A DNA stretch of 50,888 bases from UBA57 sp963577725 (GCA_047517285.1 JAKZTE010000015.1:1-50888), one strand, 5' to 3'; counted from the stretch's first letter, positions 7,976-17,954 are shown. Made by a program: numbers and translations. Notes: generated by a model not told the origin, from the letters alone.

Positions 7976-8347
7976 ATGCAAGATTTGAGATTTCTACATG
8001 AATTAGATCGCAGTATAATATCAGTTATTAAAGATTATGCGCATCCGAATAATTTTCCTGAATTTGTTAACATATTAAAAGAATTAGAATTAATTGAGAA
8101 AGGAATAGATAAAGGATATCCTGATGCAGGAATTAATAATTCAGAATTATCCAATATGATTAATAATCAAAATAACATCAGAATAAATCTTAATGAGAAA
8201 TTAACCAGTTATGATTCAAAAAGTGATAAAGAAAATCTATTTGTAGAAATAAAGAAGTTAATTAATAATTATATAAATAATTATAATAGCATTAGAGAAT
8301 ACTTAAAAAATAATGCAATTATAGATGCAAAAAAAGATACAATTTAA
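7976..8347 (+). CDS. Helical protein of unknown function
   Basis: A 123-residue protein, almost entirely predicted helix, very rich in Asn, Ile and Lys. It has no Cys, no motif and no membrane segment. The ATG has a TATAGTATG element upstream. It precedes a small winged-helix gene and the signal peptidase but each appears to have its own promoter. No family recognised. Confidence 0.55.
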   Translation: MQDLRFLHELDRSIISVIKDYAHPNNFPEFVNILKELELIEKGIDKGYPDAGINNSELSNMINNQNNIRINLNEKLTSYDSKSDKENLFVEIKKLINNYINNYNSIREYLKNNAIIDAKKDTI

Positions 8348-8397
8348 TCAAAATTAGGTATAAATCGATTTAAATATTAAAAATATAATAAACAAAC

Positions 8398-8637
8398 ATG
8401 GTTCTTCCATTAAAAAATATAATTTATGATTTAATCAAATCTGAGAAGAATACAACAGATGTAGAATTAATGAAATTACTGAAAAAGCAGAACATAGAGA
8501 AGAGTAAAAATGATATAAATAAAGCATTATTACATTTAGAAATAATGAATTTAATATCAGTAAGATGGATGGGTAAGAATTCAAAAAGAATTGAAGTATC
8601 AGAAAACGATGATCAGAAATCAAATGCCCTGTGGTAA
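8398..8637 (+). CDS. Small winged-helix-like DNA-binding protein
   Basis: A 79-residue protein. Helices at about 4-15, 19-30 and 35-51 are followed by a short strand pair (LISVRWM, KRIEVS), the outline of a winged helix. TTTAAATA at 8370-8377 is placed for a leaderless transcript from this ATG. It is probably a transcription regulator or accessory factor; targets unknown. Confidence 0.6.
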   Translation: MVLPLKNIIYDLIKSEKNTTDVELMKLLKKQNIEKSKNDINKALLHLEIMNLISVRWMGKNSKRIEVSENDDQKSNALW

Positions 8638-8670
8638 GAATATATAATAAAAAATATACATTTGATTAAA

Positions 8671-9168
8671 ATGCAAGTAATAATAAAAAACATAGCTAAA
8701 GATATTTTGCCATTAATATTATTCGTATTAGTGATCGGAGGAATTTGGATTGGAACAACTACAATAATTCAAAATGATACGCCGTTCTTTGTTGTAAGTA
8801 GTGGAAGTATGAAGCCAGTGTTACAAGTTGGAGATATAATAATTGTAAATGGAAGAGATCACTATGATGAATTAGAAGTTGGAGACATAATTGTATTTAC
8901 ATTACCTGCAGATTCGAAAAGAGTAATTGTACATAGAGTCAATTCAATAGATGAAGAAGGGGAGAAAGGAATAGAAGTTAAAACTAAAGGAGACAATAAT
9001 CCAAAGATTGATGGATGGACAGTTCTTGAAAAGGATTATATTGGAACAGTATTTACATCAGTTCCAACAATAGGAAAAATAACCATATGGCTATCACCTC
9101 CAGTCAATTACTACATTATATTTTTTGTTGTATTGATTTTATTGACAAATGAAGTAAAGAAAAAATAA
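8671..9168 (+). CDS. Signal peptidase I, archaeal (S26B) type
   Basis: A 165-residue membrane protease that removes signal peptides from exported proteins such as the dehydrogenase at 29.7 kb. An N-terminal transmembrane helix at about 12-31 is followed by the catalytic SGSM motif (Ser46), the GDIIIV box, His88 in VIVHRV (the archaeal Ser/His arrangement replacing bacterial Ser/Lys) and a GDNNP box. A second hydrophobic helix lies near the C-terminus. A TTG at 8662 would add three residues; TATATAATA at 8641-8649 points to ATG 8671 as a leaderless start. Confidence 0.92.
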   Translation: MQVIIKNIAKDILPLILFVLVIGGIWIGTTTIIQNDTPFFVVSSGSMKPVLQVGDIIIVNGRDHYDELEVGDIIVFTLPADSKRVIVHRVNSIDEEGEKGIEVKTKGDNNPKIDGWTVLEKDYIGTVFTSVPTIGKITIWLSPPVNYYIIFFVVLILLTNEVKKK

Positions 9169-9241
9169 TATTAAATAAAATATTATTAATTCAAAATTAT
9201 TAGACTTAAATAGATTGATTGGATTTTTGAATTATAGAATA

Positions 9242-9799
9242 ATGCCAAAAACAATACCAAAAATTAAAATTGAAAATGTAGTTGCATCTGCAACAGTCAA
9301 TCAACGGATAGATTTAATTGAAATAACCAAAAAATTTACACATGTAGAATATAATCCAAAACAATTCCCGGGATTAGTTTTTAGAATAAAGAATCCAAAA
9401 ACTGCAATATTGATATTTAATTCTGGGAAAATGGTTTGTACAGGCGGTAAATCTGAAAAATTGGCTAAAATTGCCATAAAGTCAGTAGTGGCCAGCCTTA
9501 AAGAAAAAAATATTGAGATTAAAAAAAGGGCAACAGTCACTATTCAAAACATAGTAGCTTCAGTAGACTTGGGCGGAAAGATAGATTTAGAGGAAGCGGC
9601 AAGGCAATTATCAAATTCTATGTATGAGCCAGAACAATTTCCTGGGTTAATTTATAGAATGAAAGAACCAAAAACAGTAATCTTGATATTTTCAAGTGGA
9701 AAATTAGTATGCACTGGGGCAAAAATAGAGTCGCAGGTCAAAAATTCAGTAGATAATCTTCATAAGTTATTAGAAAAGAAGAAGTTAATGTTGTATTAA
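9242..9799 (+). CDS. tbp: TATA-box-binding protein
   Basis: A 185-residue saddle protein built from two homologous halves. Each half has the series NVVASA/NIVASV, then EQFPGL or KQFPGL, then FR/YRM, and a final SGK(M/L)VCTG. It recruits TFB and RNA polymerase to archaeal promoters. I started at the ATG (9242) just before the PKIKIENVV core; the longer frame to a TTG at 9215 adds nine non-conserved residues. Its 3' end overlaps pyrE by four bases, on opposite strands. Confidence 0.96.
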   Translation: MPKTIPKIKIENVVASATVNQRIDLIEITKKFTHVEYNPKQFPGLVFRIKNPKTAILIFNSGKMVCTGGKSEKLAKIAIKSVVASLKEKNIEIKKRATVTIQNIVASVDLGGKIDLEEAARQLSNSMYEPEQFPGLIYRMKEPKTVILIFSSGKLVCTGAKIESQVKNSVDNLHKLLEKKKLMLY

Positions 9800-10407
9800 T
9801 CAATAACATTAGATAGAATCATATTTTTTTGTTTATCATCAATTATAGATTTTGAGAAGAGAAAATTTGCAATGTCAATAATATTTGCGACGCTAGACAG
9901 CTTCATATTTAGAGAATTAAAAATTGAATGAGATGTTTCCAATCTATCAATAAGAACTACTGCAGAAGAGACTTTTCCTCCTGAATCATGAATTATATTA
10001 AATCCATCAATTAAAGATGAACCAGTAGTAAATATATCGTCAATCAGCAATACACGCGAATTATCTTTGAGATTTCCCTCAAGGTTTTGTTCCCGGCCAT
10101 AGACCTTTTTTGATTTGCGAACATATACATGTGGTTTACCTAAAGAAATAGATACAGGAACAGAAAAAAGTAAACCTGCAGTTGCAATGCCGCATATATA
10201 ATCAAATGAATCAAGCCCGATATTTTTTATCAAATTTATATAAGAATCAATAATAATTTTATGGCATTCAGGATAACTCTGAATTAATCGAAGATCTAGA
10301 TAATATGAACTGGATTTTCCACTGCTCAGTGTATATGTACCGAATTTAAATGATTGACAAACATTCAATGCATCTACTAATTCAGCTATTTTGTCATCAT
10401 TTATCAA
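9796..10407 (-). CDS. pyrE: Orotate phosphoribosyltransferase
   Basis: A 203-residue enzyme making orotidine 5'-phosphate from orotate and PRPP in pyrimidine synthesis. Type I PRTase features: a TLSSGKSSSYYLDLR segment early on, IATAGL, the VYVRKSKKVYGREQNLEG flexible loop, and the PRPP-binding motif LLIDDIFTTGSS at about 120-131. The start is TTG; the nearby ATG is out of frame. No other pyr gene is adjacent. Confidence 0.9.
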   Translation of the reverse strand: MINDDKIAELVDALNVCQSFKFGTYTLSSGKSSSYYLDLRLIQSYPECHKIIIDSYINLIKNIGLDSFDYICGIATAGLLFSVPVSISLGKPHVYVRKSKKVYGREQNLEGNLKDNSRVLLIDDIFTTGSSLIDGFNIIHDSGGKVSSAVVLIDRLETSHSIFNSLNMKLSSVANIIDIANFLFSKSIIDDKQKNMILSNVID

Positions 10408-10486
10408 AAGGGAATAACGCCAATATCAACTGTAATATTACATATTAAAAGCCTTTATAATGAAATCAATATAATAAAAAACCAAG

Positions 10487-11629
10487 TTGCCTGAAATATG
10501 GATTCCATATGGAGATGTAGAAATATCAGTAGATATAGATTCGAATAATTTATCAGGCATATTTAAGAATGAAAAAACTGAATTTGATGATACTATTTTA
10601 GAGAATAATCAAATATTAAATAATTTAAATGAAGAAGTCATAATATTTGACATATGTAATTCAATAGGTTCAATTTCAGTAATTGAGATGTTAATAGAAA
10701 TAATAAAGAATTCAAAAAGGACTAATCGAATAGAGGTAATTATTAGAAAAAATCATAAGAAAAATATTGAAAATCTATTAAAAGATAAAGAATTTCAACA
10801 CAATATCAAGAGCATAGAAGAATTATCAATTGATGAAATAAAGAAGATAATTAATGATAATCAAGTTATTTTATTATCAAATTCGTCATTCGATTCCTTA
10901 TTTGGATTCAGTGGAGGTGCCATATCACTAGCAAGGATATTGAAAGATCCTATAATAAAAGATGCATTCTATGACAAAGAAATCATTTATCCCGAATCTG
11001 GAATTATCACAAATAGAAGTAAGATAATACAAAAAAAATATGAAAAATATAGCAATATAATTTCATTACAAATAATTGAAGATGCAGATGGAATAAGTAA
11101 TTGTGTGGTAGGTAAATTATATGATTCATATGTAGATTCTTCTAAAGTATTAACCAACAGTATCAGACATATTGAGAATAAATTTGAGAGTTGTATTATA
11201 AGTTGTGATTATAATAAGAGAAATACACTAAATGATTCATTAAATGGGATTTGGAATTCATATAACTCAATTGAAAAAAGGGGAAACATCACACTAGTAT
11301 CAGAATCTTTAGATGGTTTTGGTTCAGATGCGTTAGATAAGTATGCAATGAATCAAATAAATATAAAAAATCTAATCAGTAGTAACGAATACTTTGAAGG
11401 ATTAGAAAATCTAATATTTCTAGAAAAGATTAGACAAGAATATTCAATAGATGTTATTTCGACAATACCACACCACTATATTGAAAAAAGATTCAAATTT
11501 CGTCCATTTAATACTGTAAATAGTGCATTAAATTCAACGATTAGGAGAAAAGGAAAAAGAGTAGAAATTGCAATAATTCCAAATGCAAATAACATGATTA
11601 TGAAGGTAGGGACTAGTAAAACAGTTTAA
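10487..11629 (+). CDS. LarA-like (DUF2088) protein lacking the nickel-pincer site
   Basis: A 380-residue protein with the LarA-family layout: an N-terminal IPYGDVEISV strand, a Rossmann-like middle and the conserved GFSGG at about 143-147. Lactate racemase LarA binds its nickel-pincer cofactor through a Lys and His residues around the GFSGGRK segment and in DHTRP. Here the GFSGG is followed by AIS, the His before it is Ser, and DHTRP is replaced by DICNS, so racemase activity is unlikely. The start is TTG with CTTTATAAT at 10452-10460. A different enzymatic or binding role is inferred. Confidence 0.65.
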   Translation: MPEIWIPYGDVEISVDIDSNNLSGIFKNEKTEFDDTILENNQILNNLNEEVIIFDICNSIGSISVIEMLIEIIKNSKRTNRIEVIIRKNHKKNIENLLKDKEFQHNIKSIEELSIDEIKKIINDNQVILLSNSSFDSLFGFSGGAISLARILKDPIIKDAFYDKEIIYPESGIITNRSKIIQKKYEKYSNIISLQIIEDADGISNCVVGKLYDSYVDSSKVLTNSIRHIENKFESCIISCDYNKRNTLNDSLNGIWNSYNSIEKRGNITLVSESLDGFGSDALDKYAMNQINIKNLISSNEYFEGLENLIFLEKIRQEYSIDVISTIPHHYIEKRFKFRPFNTVNSALNSTIRRKGKRVEIAIIPNANNMIMKVGTSKTV

Positions 11630-11654
11630 ATTAAACAAGAGATTATAATTAATA

Positions 11655-12164
11655 TTGCAGAAAATAGTGCCAGATGCAAGAAATAATGTAAGAATAAGAT
11701 TTGCGACGTCCAAAGATATAGCAGAAGTCATATCTATAAATTTTAAAACATTACCAGAACATTATTCAAATAGTTTCTTCATGGAACTATTATTAGATTC
11801 TCCAGAAACATTCGTGGTGGCCGAGAATAACAATAAGATCATTGGTTATATAATGTGTAGAATAGAATATGGATTCTCCATTCTAAAGAAGATGAGTTTA
11901 GCAAGAAAAGGTCACGTAGTTTCATTCGCAGTGTTAGAAGAGTATAGAGGCAAAGGAATAGGTAAAAAATTAGTAGTGCAATCCATAGAGGGAATGAAAA
12001 TAAAGAAATGTAATGAGTCATATTTAGAAGTAAGAACAGACAATATACCTGCAATAAAACTATATGAGAATTTAGGATTTAATAAGATTGCAACGTTAAA
12101 TACATATTATAAAGACGGCAGAAGTGCATTTTTGATGTCTTCAAAACTAAATAGAAATAACTAA
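11655..12164 (+). CDS. GNAT N-acetyltransferase, RimI/Ard1 type
   Basis: A 169-residue GNAT. The acetyl-CoA-binding motif A is VLEEYRGKGIGKKL at about 95-108, preceded by the HVVSFAV strand. The later block LEVRTDNIPAIKLYENLGF is the typical motif B of RimI/Ard1. Archaeal members acetylate protein N-termini, including Alba and many exposed Ser/Ala/Met ends. The start is a TTG, placed about 26 bases after a GTTTAAATT element. It is just downstream of the LarA-like gene and converges with the methyltransferase. Confidence 0.85.
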   Translation: MQKIVPDARNNVRIRFATSKDIAEVISINFKTLPEHYSNSFFMELLLDSPETFVVAENNNKIIGYIMCRIEYGFSILKKMSLARKGHVVSFAVLEEYRGKGIGKKLVVQSIEGMKIKKCNESYLEVRTDNIPAIKLYENLGFNKIATLNTYYKDGRSAFLMSSKLNRNN

Positions 12165-12168
12165 TAAT

Positions 12169-12972
12169 TTACTTGGTTACCTCAATATCAAACACAATTT
12201 GATACCAACCAGGGCCTATATGCTTAACAATTCTAGATGATGCAATTCTAGATCGTTCATCTAATTCTTTGGACATGATGTTATTACAATTCATCAGTAT
12301 ATTGTCATCAGAGGAATTAAGATGTGCGTATAAATGAATCCAACCACGTTTATGAATCATAGTCAAAGCGTCATCAATAAATTCAGTAGATTTTTCAGGT
12401 AAAGGCATTATTACACGTGAAAAATCTGAAGGCATCTGTTTTTGAATAATTTCATGAGCGTCGCCACAAATAGAAGTAATGTTATTAATTTTATTTAACA
12501 AATAATTATCTAGAGCGTATTCTGACGCAATAGGATTAATTTCTATATCAATAATCTTACAAGATGGTTGAAACTTTGAAATTACAATAGAAAAAGGTCC
12601 AATTCCTGCAAACATATTGAGTATTTTCTCACCTGGTTGTACAAGTTGAGCAATTCTTAATCTTTCATTTGACAAGCGTGGAGAAAAATACACTTTTGAC
12701 ACGTCTATAAGAAACCGACAACCAGATTCTTTATAGATAGTAACAGGATCCTCAATTCCAGAAAGATAAGACATAGATTTTACACGGAATTCTCCTTTTA
12801 CGCCACTTTCTTGTAGATATATTGATCTTATATTTTTCAAGCTATTAATAATTAAATCAGATATTTTTATTTTTTCAGAGAGAAACTCAGGTTTAATTTT
12901 TATAATAGCGATTTCTCCTATAATATCCATTCCAGAAAGATATTTTTTATAATTTGCGTCCAATAATTTCAT
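12169..12972 (-). CDS. tRNA (guanine-N1)-methyltransferase, Trm5 family
   Basis: A 267-residue class I SAM methyltransferase. The D2-like N-terminal part has GVKGEFRVKSMSYLSG, followed by the D3 methylase core: FSPRLSNER, the SAM loop NMFAGIGPFSI (about 118-128), the acidic IDIEINPIA strand and VIMPLPEKS. In archaeal Trm5 the last motif normally reads NLP; here the Asn position is Pro. The family makes m1G37 in tRNA, which prevents +1 frameshifts; some paralogues work on wyosine. The gene is 17 bases downstream of ABCE1 on the same strand. Confidence 0.78.
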   Translation of the reverse strand: MKLLDANYKKYLSGMDIIGEIAIIKIKPEFLSEKIKISDLIINSLKNIRSIYLQESGVKGEFRVKSMSYLSGIEDPVTIYKESGCRFLIDVSKVYFSPRLSNERLRIAQLVQPGEKILNMFAGIGPFSIVISKFQPSCKIIDIEINPIASEYALDNYLLNKINNITSICGDAHEIIQKQMPSDFSRVIMPLPEKSTEFIDDALTMIHKRGWIHLYAHLNSSDDNILMNCNNIMSKELDERSRIASSRIVKHIGPGWYQIVFDIEVTK

Positions 12973-12989
12973 AATTAATCAAATATTCA

Positions 12990-14801
12990 TTATTCAGATT
13001 TGGATAAATAATAATACTGATTATTATTCTTCTGCTCTTTATCTAAACGGCTATTATTTTTATTCACTCTTGGTCGTCCTGATTCAATATCACGCCTATA
13101 TGTAATCTGTAATTGTTTAAGAAATTTATTCATCGAATCGTGTTTATTGGTAGGAGCGTGGGCAATGCCATTTACACCGTTATTTCCGTTAAACAGCAAC
13201 AATGAATCACTCAGAATATCTATTAATTGAATATCGTGATCAATAATTATAGCGGATTTATTATTTGATTTAATGAATTTTTGTACCGATCGAGCCAATA
13301 CTATACGGTCTTCTACATCAATAAATGCAGAAGGTTCGTCTAATGCATAAATATCTGCATCTTTCATCAAACAAATTGCGATTGCAACTTTTTGTAGTTC
13401 TCCGGCACTAAGTGTATTGACATTCTTTTCAAATATTTTATTAATAGACAAAGGTAAGATTATTTCATTATTAAAGATCTCATTTTCTATTTGAGAGCCT
13501 TGTGAATATAAGAGATTTCTCACATTACCTGAATAATTAGAATCTAAATATTGGGGTTTGTATGAGATCTTTACCTTAGTTTCCAAATTATCTTGGTCGG
13601 ATTTTTCTATACCTGAGAGGATTTTCATAAAAGTGGTTTTTCCAAGTGCATTACCGCCAATAATTCCAAGAACTTGCCCCTGAAGTATTTTACCAGATGA
13701 AACTTTTAGATTAAAATTATCATATGTCTTACTAAATTCATCGTATTCAATGACTGATGGGGTGTCATCATTTAGTTCTGGAGGAGAATATACGTTAAAT
13801 TGAATCTTATTATTACGAAATTTTATATTTTCAGTAGGAAGGTAGCCTTCTATTAAATTGTTAATTCCTGTACGAGTAGAACTGGATGATGAAACTATTC
13901 CATAAGCGCCAGCTTCCCCATATAGAATATGAATGTAATCACTCAGATAATCAAGAAATGTAATATCATGTTCAATTAGAATTACACTTTTTCCTTTAGT
14001 CGACAAATTTCTTATAGTATTTGATACAGCTAAACGTTGAAAAACATCATTATAAGAAGATGGTTCGTCAAAGAAATAAACGTCGGCGTCTTTTACTGCG
14101 GCAACAGCAATAGATAATCTTTGTAATTCGCCGCCGCTAAGATCGTTAACAGGTTTATTTATGCATTCGGTGAGATTTAGTTCGTCAACAATATCAGAAG
14201 AATAATTACTATTCGGAATGCTTTCAAGTAAAGATAAACCATCAGATTTCCAATAGTCTTTTAATTTATAGACTGCCTGAGGTTTTATAGAAATAGATAA
14301 TTCTTTATTAATTATTTTTTTAAAGTGTGTTATCAACTCAGTTCCTTGAAAATGATTCAGGACATCATCCCAAGTTGCATTGTTATCTTCATAATTTCCA
14401 AGATTAGGTTTTAGATTACCTGAAAGGATATTAATTGCAGTTGTTTTTCCAACACCATTTTTTCCAACTAAACCAACTACTTTACCAGGTATAGGAATAG
14501 GTAATCGATAAAGGCGGAATGAGTTTACACCATACTGATGTATTTTCTCGTCGCCGAGTTCATGCGGCATATTTACAATAGTAATTGCGTCAAATGGGCA
14601 TTTATTTACACAGATTCCACAACCATTGCATAATGATTCACTAATCAATGCTTTGTCATCAGAATCTAAAATAATACATTCGCTTCCTGATTTATTTACA
14701 GGGCAGAAATTTATGCATTCTAGATGGCATTTTTTTGACAAACAACTGTCTTTGTCTAATGCGGCAATTCTATGTGAATTAGAAATAATAGGGAGATCCA
14801 T
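12990..14801 (-). CDS. ABCE1/Rli1 ribosome-recycling ATPase
   Basis: A 603-residue soluble twin-ATPase that splits ribosomal subunits after termination. The N-terminal iron-sulfur domain has eight Cys in two clusters (CLSKKCHLECINFCP and CNGCGICVNKCP). NBD1 has GLVGKNGVGKTT, LSGGELQR and DEPSS. NBD2 has GGNALGKTT, LSAGELQK and DEPSA. A basic C-terminal tail follows. A TTATATATA element around 14828-14837 fits a leaderless start at this ATG. It is divergent from cdc48 and followed by the Trm5-like gene. Confidence 0.96.
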   Translation of the reverse strand: MDLPIISNSHRIAALDKDSCLSKKCHLECINFCPVNKSGSECIILDSDDKALISESLCNGCGICVNKCPFDAITIVNMPHELGDEKIHQYGVNSFRLYRLPIPIPGKVVGLVGKNGVGKTTAINILSGNLKPNLGNYEDNNATWDDVLNHFQGTELITHFKKIINKELSISIKPQAVYKLKDYWKSDGLSLLESIPNSNYSSDIVDELNLTECINKPVNDLSGGELQRLSIAVAAVKDADVYFFDEPSSYNDVFQRLAVSNTIRNLSTKGKSVILIEHDITFLDYLSDYIHILYGEAGAYGIVSSSSSTRTGINNLIEGYLPTENIKFRNNKIQFNVYSPPELNDDTPSVIEYDEFSKTYDNFNLKVSSGKILQGQVLGIIGGNALGKTTFMKILSGIEKSDQDNLETKVKISYKPQYLDSNYSGNVRNLLYSQGSQIENEIFNNEIILPLSINKIFEKNVNTLSAGELQKVAIAICLMKDADIYALDEPSAFIDVEDRIVLARSVQKFIKSNNKSAIIIDHDIQLIDILSDSLLLFNGNNGVNGIAHAPTNKHDSMNKFLKQLQITYRRDIESGRPRVNKNNSRLDKEQKNNNQYYYLSKSE

Positions 14802-14893
14802 ATGAATGTAGTTATTTTTTATTTCTATATATAATTATTTCCGAAATCTTTTTTATATTACAAGGTCTTACTTACTTATAGTGAGTATCTTAT

Positions 14894-17344
14894 ATGAGCG
14901 AATCTGATGTAACGCTAAAAGTTTTAGAGGCATATACAAGAGATGTAGGAAGAGGAGTAGCGAGAATTGACTATGAAGCAATGGACGTATTAGATGCGTC
15001 TACAGGGGATATTATAGAAATTAGAGGTAAGAGAAACACGGTAGCAAAATGTCTTCCATTATATCCATCAGATGAGGGAAGAGGGGTAATCAGAATCGAC
15101 GGATTAATTAGAAATAATTCAGGAGTAGCAATTAGTGATACTGTTACAATTAAAAAAATTAAAGCGCCTCCTGCAGAAAAAGTAGTAGTAGCGCCATTAG
15201 AATCAATACCGCCAATAGATGAGAGGTACTTGGCAGATGCATTAGAAAGTGTTCCAGTCACTAAGGGCGATAATATAATGATACCATATTTTGGAGGCAG
15301 ATTAACATTTCAGATCGTAGGCGTAACACCAACGAGTGATGCAGTATTAATCACGCAACGAACAGTATTTTCAATCTCTGAGAAGGGAGAATCAGCAAAA
15401 GGGGTATCTCCAGTAAATTATGAAGATATTGGCGGATTGAGGAATGAGATTAGAAAAGTAAGGGAGATGATCGAACTTCCATTAAGACATCCTGAGATAT
15501 TTGAAAAACTAGGAGTGAAAGCGCCAAAAGGAATTTTGCTTTACGGACCTCCTGGAACAGGAAAAACACTATTAGCAAAAGCAGTTGCATATGAAAGTAG
15601 CGCTCATTTCATCAGCATTAGTGGACCTGAAATCATGAGTAAATTCTATGGTGAATCAGAAGCAAGATTAAGAGAGATATTCAAAGAGGCAAAAGAAAAA
15701 GCGCCAAGTATAATATTCATAGATGAAATTGATTCAATAGCGCCAAAAAGAGAAGAAGTAACTGGAGAAGTTGAACGTCGTGTAGTTAGTCAACTTTTGT
15801 CGTTAATGGATGGACTAGAGGGAAGAGGAGAAGTCATCATTGTAGCGGCAACAAATAGACCAAATGCAATAGATCCTGCATTAAGAAGGCCTGGAAGATT
15901 TGACAGAGAAATAGAAATTAAAGTACCTGACAAGATAGGAAGAGAAGAAATACTGGCAATTCATTCGAGAGAAATGCCTCTCGACGAGGATGTAGACATT
16001 GAAGAATTAGCATCAAAAACACACGGATACGTGGGTGCAGATCTAGAAGGTTTATGCAAAGAAGGCGCTATGAAGACACTAAGAAGACTGCTTCCCGATA
16101 TGAAATTTGATGAGGAGAAAATATCTCCAGAATTTTTAGACAAAATCACAATAATAAGGGATGATTTCAACCAAGCATTGAGAGACATAACGCCATCGGC
16201 TTTGAGAGAAGTGTATATTGAGACACCAGATGTAGATTGGTCAGATATTGGTGGTTTGGACAATATTAGAAAAGAAATACAAGAAGCAGTAGAATGGCCT
16301 TTAAAGTATCCAGATGCATATGAAAAAATTGGTTATTCAATGCCAAAGGGCATAATGTTACATGGGCCATCAGGTACAGGAAAAACATTGATTGCAAAAG
16401 CAGTTGCTAAAGAGAGTGGAGCGAATTTCATAAGTGTCAGAGGTCCAGAATTACTTTCAAAATGGGTTGGCGAATCAGAAAGAGGAATAAGAGAGGTATT
16501 TAGAAGAGCAAGACAGGCATCACCTTGTGTAATATTCTTTGATGAACTAGATTCAATAGCTCCGCTGAGAGGTGCGTCGGGTGATAGTCAAGTATCAGAG
16601 CGAGTAGTAAGTCAACTATTAACAGAATTGGACGGAATACAATCATTAGATAGTGTATTGGTGCTAGCCGCAACAAATAGGATAGACATGATCGATCCTG
16701 CATTAATAAGATCAGGAAGATTTGATAAACTACTATACATTGAAAAACCAGGAAAGGATGAAAGAGCAAAGATTTTAAAGATTCACACTAAAGGTAAACT
16801 ACTAAGTAAGGAACCCGGCAATGAAGTCAATTTATCAAAAATTGCAGAAATGACAGAAGGATTCAGTGGAGCAGATTTAGCATCAGTTGTAAATACGGCA
16901 GTTTCGAGTGTATTGCAGAATTTTGTAAGTAAATACAATCCAGAAGAGGCAAAAGAGATTTTGGAAGCGGATTCATTAATTTATGATGCAGAACAAATTA
17001 AGGCGGATATTAAGGATAAAATTACTGAAAAGCAAATCTCTCAAATTGATGATTTATCAATGAAATTGAAATCATCTCTTGATTCTATAGTTCTAGGTGT
17101 TGGAAATGTTGCTACTGATTCAAGTCGTAATTTAATTCATGAACGTTCTGATGATCTAAGAAAGGTTTTGAAAGAAATTAATGTTAAATACAAGAAATTT
17201 ATGAAATCCGGTTCAGAACAAACATCTTCACGTATAAAAGAAGCAATAGTAAAAATGGAGGATTTTGAGACAGCAATAAGAAAAGTTAAGACTTCAAGAG
17301 ATGGAAGGCCTGTAGAAAAATCACAGATAGCACATTATAAATAA
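14894..17344 (+). CDS. Cdc48/VCP AAA+ unfoldase
   Basis: An 816-residue ATPase. The N domain (about 1-165, double-psi barrel plus four-stranded part) precedes D1 with Walker A GPPGTGKT at 218-225 and Walker B IIFIDEIDS, and D2 with GPSGTGKT at 491-498 (Pro to Ser) and CVIFFDELDS. A longer helical C-terminal tail (about 700-816) ends AHYK. It unfolds proteins from complexes and feeds the proteasome. The tail is longer than in minimal archaeal VAT proteins and may bind adaptors, which is inference. Confidence 0.96.
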   Translation: MSESDVTLKVLEAYTRDVGRGVARIDYEAMDVLDASTGDIIEIRGKRNTVAKCLPLYPSDEGRGVIRIDGLIRNNSGVAISDTVTIKKIKAPPAEKVVVAPLESIPPIDERYLADALESVPVTKGDNIMIPYFGGRLTFQIVGVTPTSDAVLITQRTVFSISEKGESAKGVSPVNYEDIGGLRNEIRKVREMIELPLRHPEIFEKLGVKAPKGILLYGPPGTGKTLLAKAVAYESSAHFISISGPEIMSKFYGESEARLREIFKEAKEKAPSIIFIDEIDSIAPKREEVTGEVERRVVSQLLSLMDGLEGRGEVIIVAATNRPNAIDPALRRPGRFDREIEIKVPDKIGREEILAIHSREMPLDEDVDIEELASKTHGYVGADLEGLCKEGAMKTLRRLLPDMKFDEEKISPEFLDKITIIRDDFNQALRDITPSALREVYIETPDVDWSDIGGLDNIRKEIQEAVEWPLKYPDAYEKIGYSMPKGIMLHGPSGTGKTLIAKAVAKESGANFISVRGPELLSKWVGESERGIREVFRRARQASPCVIFFDELDSIAPLRGASGDSQVSERVVSQLLTELDGIQSLDSVLVLAATNRIDMIDPALIRSGRFDKLLYIEKPGKDERAKILKIHTKGKLLSKEPGNEVNLSKIAEMTEGFSGADLASVVNTAVSSVLQNFVSKYNPEEAKEILEADSLIYDAEQIKADIKDKITEKQISQIDDLSMKLKSSLDSIVLGVGNVATDSSRNLIHERSDDLRKVLKEINVKYKKFMKSGSEQTSSRIKEAIVKMEDFETAIRKVKTSRDGRPVEKSQIAHYK

Positions 17345-17441
17345 AATACATTCGTACAATCTCCAGATAAATTATATATAATAAAATGGCTTTATAATTA
17401 TTTGCAGGAATTCTTTTTAATTACAAGAAAATAATGAGAAT

Positions 17442-17954
17442 ATGTATATTTTTATCATGGAATTCATCCAAATAATAAATAACAGCCTACAATTATTTAT
17501 TGAAAACTATGGATTTTATGGTGTTTTTATTGCCATGTTTCTTCAAGCACTAGTACCTGTAGCAATTCCATCAGATATAATTATCGTTGCGGCCATATTG
17601 CTTGACGTAAATCCAGTTTTAGTCATAATCGCATCTGCATTAGGATCTACAGCAGGAGGATCAATTGGATTTATGTTTACCAGAAAAGGAGGAAAACCAA
17701 TAGCGATGAGATTTATCGGCAAGAAACAAATTGAGAGATTTGAGAATTGGTTTGAAAGATGGGGAAATTACATAATAGTAGTCGGAAGAGCAGCGCCATT
17801 TTTATCAAGTGATGCAATTGCATTTGCTTCAGGATTAACAAAAATTAATTTTAAGACATTCATTATACTAGCATTGATTGGAGCAGTATTAAGAAGTATA
17901 ATACTAGTATACCTAAGCGATTTGATTGCAGGCTATCTGCCAAATATATTTTAG
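17442..17954 (+). CDS. DedA/SNARE-associated (VTT) family membrane protein
   Basis: A 170-residue integral membrane protein with about five hydrophobic segments. The diagnostic pieces are FLQALVPVAIPSD, GSTAGGSIGFMFTRKGG and the later WGNYIIVVGRAAPF with a conserved Gly-Arg-Pro/Ala pattern. DedA proteins are linked to lipid scrambling or flipping and membrane homeostasis. A second ATG at 17457 is possible; the TTTTTAATTA at 17413-17422 fits either. It converges with the thermosome gene. Confidence 0.85.
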   Translation: MYIFIMEFIQIINNSLQLFIENYGFYGVFIAMFLQALVPVAIPSDIIIVAAILLDVNPVLVIIASALGSTAGGSIGFMFTRKGGKPIAMRFIGKKQIERFENWFERWGNYIIVVGRAAPFLSSDAIAFASGLTKINFKTFIILALIGAVLRSIILVYLSDLIAGYLPNIF

